Assembly: GCA_947446835.1 (NCBI GenBank) | Contig: CANFHS010000002.1 | Span: forward strand, 1 to 28,234 | DNA: 28,234 bases | DNA from: Bacteriovoracaceae bacterium | GTDB lineage: Bacteria > Bdellovibrionota > UBA1018 | Reading direction: 5' to 3' | Part shown: positions 8,141-15,131 of the stretch, one piece after another | Layout: the number at the start of each line of letters is the position of its first letter | How positions within the stretch are numbered: the stretch's first letter is position 1 | The notes under the pieces: generated by a model | The model's database searches: none | What the model was told of the DNA's origin: nothing | What the model saw: the letters and a program-made list of their open reading frames with translations, nothing else | Position numbers and translations under genes: made by a program

Positions 8141-10735
8141 TTATTCAATGTCTTCTTTAAGAAATTCGCTCTGGGACTGCGTGCCGCCGCTGACGGGTCC
8201 GCCGCCCGATTTGGGCTCGGTGCCCTCGATGAAGGCTTCCTTGATGGACCCAGAAAGGTTCGGTGCCGCCAGTTTTCCGGTGGTCGGGTCGATGGTCGCA
8301 AACACCACCCCGCTGGGCACCGTGAAGTCCTGGTCCGGCGTGTTCTTGACGGCTTCCTTCATGTACGAAAGCCAGATGGGCAAGGCGGCACGGGCACCGG
8401 TTTCGCCCGGGCCGATGGACTTCTGGTTGTCGAACCCGACCCAGACGCCCGTGACCACTGAAGGAGTGAAGCCCACGAACCAGGCATCCAGGTAATCATT
8501 GGTCGTGCCGGTCTTGCCCGCGGCGGCCCGTCCCAGTGTCTTGGCCTCGTGCCCCGTGCCGTAATTGACCACTTCCTTCATCAGATGGGTCATGACGAAG
8601 GCGACCCGGGGATCGAGGAGCTGATCCGGATCCGAGGCCAGAGGATAACCTGAGCCGAGGGCAGGTTCGGATTCCTTGTCGCCCGGCTTCGCCGGAGCAG
8701 GCAGCGGGGCCGGCGCGGCAGCGGCGAGCTTCCGTTCCTCCAGGAGACGCCCGTCGCGGTCCTCGACCCGCGAGATGAACACCGGATGAAGTCTCCGCCC
8801 CAGTCTCGGAAAAAGAGCGTAGGTGCGGGTCATCTCGGAGAGGGAAACGGCGCCACTTCCGAGCGAAATGGAAAGATCTCCCGGGAACTGTCCGTTCATT
8901 CCCAGGCGGCGTGCAAAATCGATGACGTTCTGCACCTGGAGCGACTGGACGATCTTGATGGTGGGCACGTTCCGGGATTTGATGAGCGCCTGCCGGAAGG
9001 TCGTGTCACCGTAGAACTTCTCCTCGAAGTTCGTGGGCTTCCACTTCCCGTTCTCCGCGTCCTCGTAAACGATGGGCGAATCCACGATCACCGAAGCGGG
9101 CGTGAAGCCCTTTTCAACGGCAGCCGCATAAATGATGGGCTTGAACGACGAGCCGGGCTGGCGCTGCGCCTGGGTCACGCGGTTGAACTCGGACTGGGCA
9201 AAGTCGTAGCCCCCCTCCATGGCCAGCACGTCGCCGGTCTGCACATCGAGCGAAAAGAGCGCTCCCTGCACCAACGGCTCCTGCTCGAGGCCCACGCTCA
9301 CGGCCGCATCCGCGATCCGGTTGACCTTCACGAGGATCACATCCCCCTTGGACAGGACCTGCGAAGGAACACCCGGTTCGCCCCGCACCGGTGCGCCGGT
9401 CTTGTCATCGCGCAGGCCGCGCGCCCAGCGCATGCCATCGATGGGCAGCTCGGCCTTGATGGCGCCGATCATCACACCTGCCGATTTGCGCCGATCATCG
9501 AAGCTCGTCACGACGCCGCGGTAAAGCTCGCCTTCCTTCAGGAGCTGCTGATCCCGGGTCACGCCCTCCTGTTTCAGTGCGGCCAGGGCGTCCAGGTGCC
9601 CATCCGGCAGGAGCAGCTCATAGCCGGTCTTCTGGAGCACCAGGCGCGTGCGCTCCTCCTGGAGGAATTTCTCGATTTCCTCGGAGCTCTTCAGCTTCTG
9701 GAGCGGGCCGCGGTAGCCGATCCGCTTGTCGACCACACGCAGGCCCTCCTGGACGGACTTGCGCGCCGCTGCCGCAAGCTCAGGGGTCGTGGGGACCTGG
9801 ACCTTCAGGCCATCCTCGTAGACGGCCTTCTCTCCGTACTTGTCGACCAGGTAACGGCGCACCTGTTCGACGAGATAGGCCGAGTACTTGGCGTTGACGT
9901 CCTCGTCCTGGTGGATCTTGAGAGGAGTGGCCGCGGCCTCCTGCATCTGGGATTGGCTGATGAACTTGTTCTCGTACATCCGCCGCAGCACGTAGAGTTG
10001 GCGTTCCTTGGCCTTCTTGGGGTTCAGGTGCGGGCTGTACTTGCCAGGGGCCTGCGGCAAACCGGCCAGCACCGCGCACTCACCCAGCGAAAGCTCGCTT
10101 GCGCTCTTGTTGAAATAGGTGCGGCTGGCCGCCTCCACGCCATAGGCGCCGTGACCCAGGTAGATCTGGTTGAGGTACAGGAAGAGGATCTGCTCCTTCT
10201 TCAGGTTGGCCTCGATCCGGCCTGCCAGGATCACTTCCTTGATCTTGCGGACAAAGCTCCTCTCGGGCGTCAGGAGCAGGGATTTGGCCACCTGCTGCGT
10301 GATGGTGCTCCCGCCCTGGACGACATGGCCCGCGCGGAAGTTGGCAATGCTTGCCCGCAGGATCGAGGCCATGTTGACGCCCTGGTGCTCGAAGAACTTG
10401 TCGTCTTCCGCCGAAATGAAGGCGCGGACCAGGGTCTCGGGCATCGAGGAATACGGCACGAGGTAGCGCCGTTCCTTGAAGAATTCGCCAAAGAGGCGCT
10501 CCTCTTTTCCCTGGCCACTGACCAGGCGCGTGACCGTGAGGGGGCGGTAATCCTCGACCGAGATGATCTTGGGAAGACTGCCCGAGAAGTACCAGAAGAC
10601 CAACCCACCCAGGATCGTGGCCACCAGGCTGCCCACGATCGCGAGCCCGAAAAGCATCCGGGCTCCCCGCCCCAGATGAGCCCCGGTGATTCCTGCAAAG
10701 AGACCTGCATCGTTGGAACGTCCTGAAGAACTCAC
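8141..10735 (-). CDS. mrcA: Penicillin-binding protein 1A, bifunctional peptidoglycan glycosyltransferase / transpeptidase
   Basis: Inner-membrane enzyme that polymerises lipid II and cross-links peptides in the periplasm. The 864 residues show a cytoplasmic N-terminus, a membrane segment (about 28-50), a GT51 domain with the catalytic Glu110 in EDDKFFEHQG, and GGSTITQQVAKSLLL. An intermediate OB-like region follows, then the transpeptidase with Ser529-x-x-Lys532 in QPGSSFKPI, an SRN motif, and Lys741 in GKTGTTNDYLDAWFVG. All catalytic residues seem intact. The tail is Gly/Ser/Pro-rich. The GTG start (10735) overlaps the stop of the upstream lipoprotein gene as GTGA, with AGGAGAG just upstream, so the two are translationally coupled. 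Confidence 0.97.
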   Translation of the reverse strand: MSSSGRSNDAGLFAGITGAHLGRGARMLFGLAIVGSLVATILGGLVFWYFSGSLPKIISVEDYRPLTVTRLVSGQGKEERLFGEFFKERRYLVPYSSMPETLVRAFISAEDDKFFEHQGVNMASILRASIANFRAGHVVQGGSTITQQVAKSLLLTPERSFVRKIKEVILAGRIEANLKKEQILFLYLNQIYLGHGAYGVEAASRTYFNKSASELSLGECAVLAGLPQAPGKYSPHLNPKKAKERQLYVLRRMYENKFISQSQMQEAAATPLKIHQDEDVNAKYSAYLVEQVRRYLVDKYGEKAVYEDGLKVQVPTTPELAAAARKSVQEGLRVVDKRIGYRGPLQKLKSSEEIEKFLQEERTRLVLQKTGYELLLPDGHLDALAALKQEGVTRDQQLLKEGELYRGVVTSFDDRRKSAGVMIGAIKAELPIDGMRWARGLRDDKTGAPVRGEPGVPSQVLSKGDVILVKVNRIADAAVSVGLEQEPLVQGALFSLDVQTGDVLAMEGGYDFAQSEFNRVTQAQRQPGSSFKPIIYAAAVEKGFTPASVIVDSPIVYEDAENGKWKPTNFEEKFYGDTTFRQALIKSRNVPTIKIVQSLQVQNVIDFARRLGMNGQFPGDLSISLGSGAVSLSEMTRTYALFPRLGRRLHPVFISRVEDRDGRLLEERKLAAAAPAPLPAPAKPGDKESEPALGSGYPLASDPDQLLDPRVAFVMTHLMKEVVNYGTGHEAKTLGRAAAGKTGTTNDYLDAWFVGFTPSVVTGVWVGFDNQKSIGPGETGARAALPIWLSYMKEAVKNTPDQDFTVPSGVVFATIDPTTGKLAAPNLSGSIKEAFIEGTEPKSGGGPVSGGTQSQSEFLKEDIE

Positions 10736-11763
10736 GGATTCTCTCCTGGCATGCCGACAAGGTGCCGGATTTGGCCCAGGCGTGCCTGGGTAGCGGATCT
10801 TCCGCGGAAAATGACTTCGGTCTTTTTCGAATAATCGAGCGCTTCGATTCCCTTGAGCTCAGGGCGGATGACCAGGTCGGCCTGGGTGTCCAGGCCCTGG
10901 GACTGGCGCGCGATGCCGGCCAGGTAGCGCCGCACCTCCTCGCGCTGACCCTGCGTCCGGGCCGAGGCGGCCCGCGGGTCCGCCACATCCACGACGACGA
11001 CCGGGGAGCCCGGAAATGCCGAGCGGGCCTCCGAAACGGGGTAAGCGTATTTCTCACCGCTCGAGCCCGCGGTGCCGGTTCCCAGTTTTCCGGCGCGAAG
11101 GACGCCCGGGATGGCGAGTGCCGCACGCACCGCCTGGGCGGCCCGTCCGCTTTCCAGCAGCGAAGCGGCGCCCGGAATCCTCTGCACGAGCACCCGCGAC
11201 GGCAAGCGCAGCTCCTTCAGGTCCTTGCTGCCCAGGAGCTTTTCCAGGGTCTCTTCCAGACCGCGGCCTTCCGATTCCGCGCGGAAAAGGCGGCTCAAGA
11301 GGACGCCTTGGCCGTTGAAGAGGTCTTCCTTCAGGCGCAGAAGGCCGAACTCGAATTCATTCCCGTTCCGGGAGGCCGCGTAGAGAGTCCCCAGGAGCGC
11401 GCCCATCTCGGTTCCCACGATGCCTGCCACCGGAACCTTGGCATCCTCGAGCGCACGCAGCACCCCGGCGTGGGCGAAGCCACGGGCCATGCCGGGGCCA
11501 AGTACCAGGACCACGGGCCTGAGCTGGATCTGCGTCGGACCATAGACCTCGGCCGGAGGGGCCGGTTGCGGCCCGTAGGGTTCCGGGGGCCCGGCCGGTT
11601 CGGCGGGCGCTTGGGGCAGTGACGAACGCGGTGCCGCCCCGTCGGGCGAAGCCTCAGGGCCCGGGCGCCGGGGCGCGTGCGAACACGAGGCCAGCCCCGC
11701 CATCATCAGCAGCAGGACCGGCAGCCGAAACGAAATGGGGAAAAGTCGGTGGGTTGCGTTCAT
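10732..11763 (-). CDS. Patatin-like lipoprotein lacking the catalytic residues (probable pseudoenzyme)
   Basis: A 343-residue protein with a lipoprotein signal peptide; the lipobox LASC places the lipidated Cys at 27. A Pro/Ala/Gly-rich linker (about 30-80) precedes a patatin-type domain that begins VVLVLGPGMARGFAHAGVL (about 84-102). In active patatins the following motif is GTSMG with the nucleophilic Ser; here it is GTEMG, with Glu119. The usual Asp-Gly-Gly/Ala motif of the dyad is also not visible, the region reading EKYAYPVSEARSAFPGSPVVVVDV. So the fold is recognisable but hydrolysis is unlikely. The start ATG overlaps the tlyA stop (ATGA), and the stop overlaps the PBP1A start. It may act as a partner of PBP1A at the envelope; that role is inferred. 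Confidence 0.8.
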   Translation of the reverse strand: MNATHRLFPISFRLPVLLLMMAGLASCSHAPRRPGPEASPDGAAPRSSLPQAPAEPAGPPEPYGPQPAPPAEVYGPTQIQLRPVVLVLGPGMARGFAHAGVLRALEDAKVPVAGIVGTEMGALLGTLYAASRNGNEFEFGLLRLKEDLFNGQGVLLSRLFRAESEGRGLEETLEKLLGSKDLKELRLPSRVLVQRIPGAASLLESGRAAQAVRAALAIPGVLRAGKLGTGTAGSSGEKYAYPVSEARSAFPGSPVVVVDVADPRAASARTQGQREEVRRYLAGIARQSQGLDTQADLVIRPELKGIEALDYSKKTEVIFRGRSATQARLGQIRHLVGMPGENP

Positions 11764-12539
11764 CCTGGGAAAGGTCCCGGGGTCGCCTCCGAGCCGCGCT
11801 TCCAGTGCGCGAGGTACTCGTGGTTTCCATCGGTCCCTTTGATCGGGGAGTCTATCAAGCCAAAGCGCCTCAATCCAAGGCTTTCCGCCGAACGGCTGAC
11901 CTCGGCAACCGCCCCAGCGCGGGCCTCCTCCGAGGTCACGATGCCGCCTTTTCCAACGGCCTCCCGACCCACCTCGAACTGCGGCTTGATCAGGGTCACC
12001 AGGTCGGTCCCGGGTGTCATGAATTGCAAGAGGGCCGGAAGGATCTTGGTGATGGAGATGAATGAAACGTCCATGACGATGAGGTCCATCGTCCGGCCCA
12101 GCTGTTCAAACTCCAGCGAGCGGGCATTGACCCTTTCATGGACCACGACCCTGGGGTCGGTCCTGATTTTCCAGTGCAGCTGATTGTGGCCGACATCCAG
12201 GGCAAAGACCTTCACGGCTCCCCGCTCCAGCAGCACCTCGGTGAAGCCGCCCGTGGAAGCGCCCACGTCCAGGCCCACCCGGTCATGCACCGGGATGTGA
12301 AACGCATCCAATGCCGCGACCAGCTTGAGGGCGCCCCGGGACACATACGGGTGCTCTTCACCCCGGACACGGATCTGGCCCTGCTCCGCCTCCGGAACCG
12401 CGTGCCCCGGCTTGGTCACCGGGGTGTCCGCGACCAGCACGTGACCTGCGATGATGAGCGCCTGCGCCCGCTCGCGACTGGGCGCAAGCCCAAGCTCCGT
12501 CAGGAGTACGTCCAGGCGCTTGCGCTGCTTGGGGCTCAT
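11760..12539 (-). CDS. tlyA: TlyA-family rRNA 2'-O-methyltransferase / hemolysin-like protein
   Basis: A 259-residue protein with an N-terminal S4 RNA-binding domain (RLDVLLTELGLAPSRERAQA, about residues 8-65) followed by an RrmJ-type methyltransferase fold. The SAM loop LDVGASTGGFT is at about 90-100. RGALKL, MDVSFISI and IKPQFEVGRE supply the Lys-Asp-Lys-type catalytic residues of the family. Family members methylate ribose of 16S and 23S rRNA; some have been reported as hemolysins, which is not required here. The start overlaps the dxs stop (ATGA) and the stop overlaps the lipoprotein start. Such dxs-tlyA neighbours are common in bacteria. Confidence 0.93.
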   Translation of the reverse strand: MSPKQRKRLDVLLTELGLAPSRERAQALIIAGHVLVADTPVTKPGHAVPEAEQGQIRVRGEEHPYVSRGALKLVAALDAFHIPVHDRVGLDVGASTGGFTEVLLERGAVKVFALDVGHNQLHWKIRTDPRVVVHERVNARSLEFEQLGRTMDLIVMDVSFISITKILPALLQFMTPGTDLVTLIKPQFEVGREAVGKGGIVTSEEARAGAVAEVSRSAESLGLRRFGLIDSPIKGTDGNHEYLAHWKRGSEATPGPFPG

Positions 12540-14287
12540 GGCTGGGCCAACCGCTCCGCTTCGGCGCGAATGGCGCCGGGCGACAACCCCAGAGCGCGCT
12601 CCAGGTCAGGCATCGCGCCATGCGGAACAAACGCGTCCGGATAGCCCAGGATGCGGAACTCGGCTCGATGACTTGCCTGGATCTCGGCCAATAGCGCCTG
12701 GCCCGCGCCTCCGCGAACGGTGCCATCCTCGACCCAAAGCACCGGCACGTGGGGAGCGGCCCTGAGCCTCTCCAGAAGCAACCCTGGAAACGGCTTGGCG
12801 CAAAGGACAGTGGAAAACGAGACCTGCTCGCGGAGCCCTTCCGGCAATCCCCGGTAAGCCGCGGCGACCCGCGATTCCGCGCTTCCCAGGGCCAGAAGCT
12901 GGAGCTTCGGAGCCTTGGCCTCGTGATGCACGCGCAGCTCGGCCTCGCCCCCGCCCCCCTGGGGGGCCGTCCCCCTGGGATAGCGGATGGCCGTGGGGCC
13001 GGTCGATCGAAGCGAGCGCTCCAGCTGGAGCTGAAGATCAGCCTCCGTCGCCGGACAATACACGGTCAGGCCGGGGATCATCCCGAGGTAGGCCAGGTCA
13101 AAGGCCCCATGATGGGTGGGGCCATCGGCTCCCACCAGACCGGCCCGGTCGATGGCAAAGGTGACCGGCAGACCCTGGAGCGCGACGTCGTGGATGATGC
13201 CGTCCAGGCCGCGCTGCAAGAACGTGCTGTAGATGGCGACCACGGGTCTCATCCCTGCCGCCGCCAGCCCCGCACCAAAGGTCACGGCGTGCGGCTCCGC
13301 GATGCCGACATCAAAAAGCCGCTCAGGGAATTTCCGCGCGAACCCCGAAAGGCCCGTCCCCTCGGACATGGCCGCGGTCACCGCGACCACGCGCTCATCG
13401 CGCTCGGCAAGCCCGACCAGCGCCGCTCCGAAAGCCTCGCTGAAACTGCGTTGCTTGGGTCCGGGCAACTGGGTCGCAGTCTCCAGCTTGGCCTGGGCGA
13501 CGGGCGAAATGCCGTGGTAGCCGGAAGGATGCTCTTCGGCCGGCGCGTAGCCCTTTCCCTTCTGGGTCATCACATGGAGCACGACGGGACGTGTGGCGCC
13601 GGTCCTGCGGATTCCATCCAGGGTGCCGATCAGCAGGGACAGATCATGGCCATCCACCGGGCCCAGATAATCGCAACCCAAAAGCTCAAAGAGCTCGCCC
13701 GCACGACCCTGGGAAAGCAGCGAGGCAATGCCCCCGACGTTGGCCGAGATGGACATCTGGTTGTCGTTCAGCACGATCAGCAGAGGCGCCGTCGGCAAGG
13801 ACGACACCTGGGTCAAGGCCTCGAGTGCCAGGCCTGCGGTCAGGCCGCCGTCGCCGATCACAGCGACACTCCACTGGGCGCGCGTGGCCGGGTCTTGACC
13901 GCGCGTCCAGGCCATGGCCAGCGCCGCCGAGATCGAGGTGCTGCTGTGGCCCGCGCCGAAAACGTCGTGCGCGCTCTCGGCGCGGCTCAGGAAGCCCGAG
14001 ATCCCGCCGGTGGTCCGCAACGTATCAAACTGCGCAGCCCTTCCCGTCAGGAGCTTGTGCGCGTAGGCCTGGTGACCCACATCCCAGATGATCGGCTCTG
14101 CCGGGGAATCAAAGACCCGGTGAAGCGCGATGGCCAGCTCGACGGCCCCCAAGCTGGCCCCAAGGTGCCCGCCATTTTTCAGGCATGCCGCGAGGATCCT
14201 CTGGCGAAGCTCGTCTGCCAAAAGCGGAAGCTCTTCGATCCCCAGCGCCTTGAGCCGGGCCGGGTCTTGCGGAATCCGGGGACTCAT
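12536..14287 (-). CDS. dxs: 1-deoxy-D-xylulose-5-phosphate synthase, compact form
   Basis: Thiamine-diphosphate enzyme that condenses pyruvate and glyceraldehyde 3-phosphate to start the MEP isoprenoid pathway, which supplies undecaprenyl carrier and quinones. Motifs: GGHLGASLG, WDVGHQAYAHKLLTGR, the thiamine-binding GDG (145-147) to NDN (174-176), LGPVDGHD, IAEPHAVTFGAGLAAAG, YSTFLQRGLDG, DRAGLVGADGPTHHGAFD and YPRG. At 583 residues it is shorter than the E. coli enzyme (620). Most of the difference is a gap of about 38 residues after NDNQMSISANVG. IAEPHA and GADGPTH each carry Pro where Gln is usual. The start lies 4 nt after xseB, whose stop overlaps the GAGG ribosome binding site. Confidence 0.96.
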   Translation of the reverse strand: MSPRIPQDPARLKALGIEELPLLADELRQRILAACLKNGGHLGASLGAVELAIALHRVFDSPAEPIIWDVGHQAYAHKLLTGRAAQFDTLRTTGGISGFLSRAESAHDVFGAGHSSTSISAALAMAWTRGQDPATRAQWSVAVIGDGGLTAGLALEALTQVSSLPTAPLLIVLNDNQMSISANVGGIASLLSQGRAGELFELLGCDYLGPVDGHDLSLLIGTLDGIRRTGATRPVVLHVMTQKGKGYAPAEEHPSGYHGISPVAQAKLETATQLPGPKQRSFSEAFGAALVGLAERDERVVAVTAAMSEGTGLSGFARKFPERLFDVGIAEPHAVTFGAGLAAAGMRPVVAIYSTFLQRGLDGIIHDVALQGLPVTFAIDRAGLVGADGPTHHGAFDLAYLGMIPGLTVYCPATEADLQLQLERSLRSTGPTAIRYPRGTAPQGGGGEAELRVHHEAKAPKLQLLALGSAESRVAAAYRGLPEGLREQVSFSTVLCAKPFPGLLLERLRAAPHVPVLWVEDGTVRGGAGQALLAEIQASHRAEFRILGYPDAFVPHGAMPDLERALGLSPGAIRAEAERLAQP

Positions 14288-14291
14288 CGCC

Positions 14292-14549
14292 TCAACCGCG
14301 GTTTCCTGAACCGAAAGGCTCCAACTGAGGAGCCCCTTCGCCGGTCCCTTGCGTCAACACTTGAATCCGTTGCTCGGCTTTGGACAAGTACTCCTGGCAG
14401 GCCCGCGTCAATCGGACGCCTTCCTCGAAGTTCTTGAGCGAGTCCTCCAGACTCATCTCGCCGCTCTCCAAATTCTTAACGATCCTCTGGAGTTGTTCCA
14501 AGGAAGCTTCAAAGTCCGGAGCGCCTGCCGAAAAACCCGACGAATTCAT
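14292..14549 (-). CDS. xseB: Exodeoxyribonuclease VII small subunit
   Basis: Small subunit of the single-strand-specific exonuclease VII, which binds the XseA large subunit. The product has 85 residues, close to the 80 of E. coli. The core is PDFEASLEQLQRIVKNLESG and MSLEDSLKNFEEGVRLTRAC, the classical XseB helical hairpin, followed by QEYLSKAEQRIQVL. The ATG at 14549 with AGGG upstream is chosen over a TTG at 14585, because homology starts after it. It is first in the operon xseB-dxs-tlyA-lipoprotein-PBP1A-TonB-like. No xseA is in this window. The promoter is not clear; a TAAAAT on the minus strand just upstream of the gene is a weak -10 candidate. Confidence 0.94.
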   Translation of the reverse strand: MNSSGFSAGAPDFEASLEQLQRIVKNLESGEMSLEDSLKNFEEGVRLTRACQEYLSKAEQRIQVLTQGTGEGAPQLEPFGSGNRG

Positions 14550-14609
14550 GACGCCCTTTTCGCACAGATTGCCTCTCAAGGCCAAGCGCCCAGGTGTCGA
14601 TGATTTTAC

Positions 14610-15110
14610 ATGCGGAGCGTTTTGCTCGGGTTTTCAGTCTGCCTTGCTCTGGCCCCCGGCATCGGCTGGGCGGGCGCTCGCCTGGGCTGCGAGGACCACG
14701 CCCTTCTGGAAGCTACCCTGGGCCCCAAGGACTTCGATACCCTGCCCGCTTGGCTGGGCACCCTGGAGCTTCCGATCTCTCTCAGCAACCCGACGCCCAT
14801 GAAGGCAGCGCAAGTACGGCTGGACCTGGTGCAGGATGCCACCCAGACGGACCTTCAGCTGTACTTCACCTTCTTTGATCCGCAGCATCCGGTCGGCATT
14901 CCCTACAGCTTTGAGGCCATCGAGATGGACTGGGAAACCGAGCTGGCCAGCGGACACGCCAGCCTGGACCTGACCCAAGGATGCACCTCGGTCGGCCCTT
15001 CGATCTTTCCGGGCCAAAGCTTGCCGGTCCGGATGAAGCTGGAAAACTGGCACGTGGAGAGCCGCCTGCTCAAACTGCTCCGCATCCGCATCTGGGGAAA
15101 CCGCGGCTAA
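14610..15110 (+). CDS. Secreted hypothetical protein, 166 residues
   Basis: I do not recognise a family. The N-terminus is a Sec signal peptide (MRSVLLGFSVCLALAPGIGWA, cleavage probably near residue 21-22), so the mature protein is periplasmic or exported. It has two cysteines, Cys27 and Cys125, which could form a disulfide, and a beta-rich pattern (LELPISLSN, QVRLDLVQ, DLQLYFTFFD, PVRMKLENWHV). The start ATG at 14610 is the first possible one after an in-frame TGA at 14601, and no Shine-Dalgarno is visible before it, so it may be leaderless or poorly translated. It is alone on the plus strand, divergent from xseB and convergent with the large Ala/Pro-rich gene. Confidence 0.7.
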   Translation: MRSVLLGFSVCLALAPGIGWAGARLGCEDHALLEATLGPKDFDTLPAWLGTLELPISLSNPTPMKAAQVRLDLVQDATQTDLQLYFTFFDPQHPVGIPYSFEAIEMDWETELASGHASLDLTQGCTSVGPSIFPGQSLPVRMKLENWHVESRLLKLLRIRIWGNRG

Positions 15111-15131
15111 AGCCCGGGCCGAGCCAGGCTC

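Noticed and set aside
10732..11763. Active patatin phospholipase
   Set aside because: The nucleophilic Ser is replaced by Glu (GTEMG) and no catalytic Asp motif is visible.
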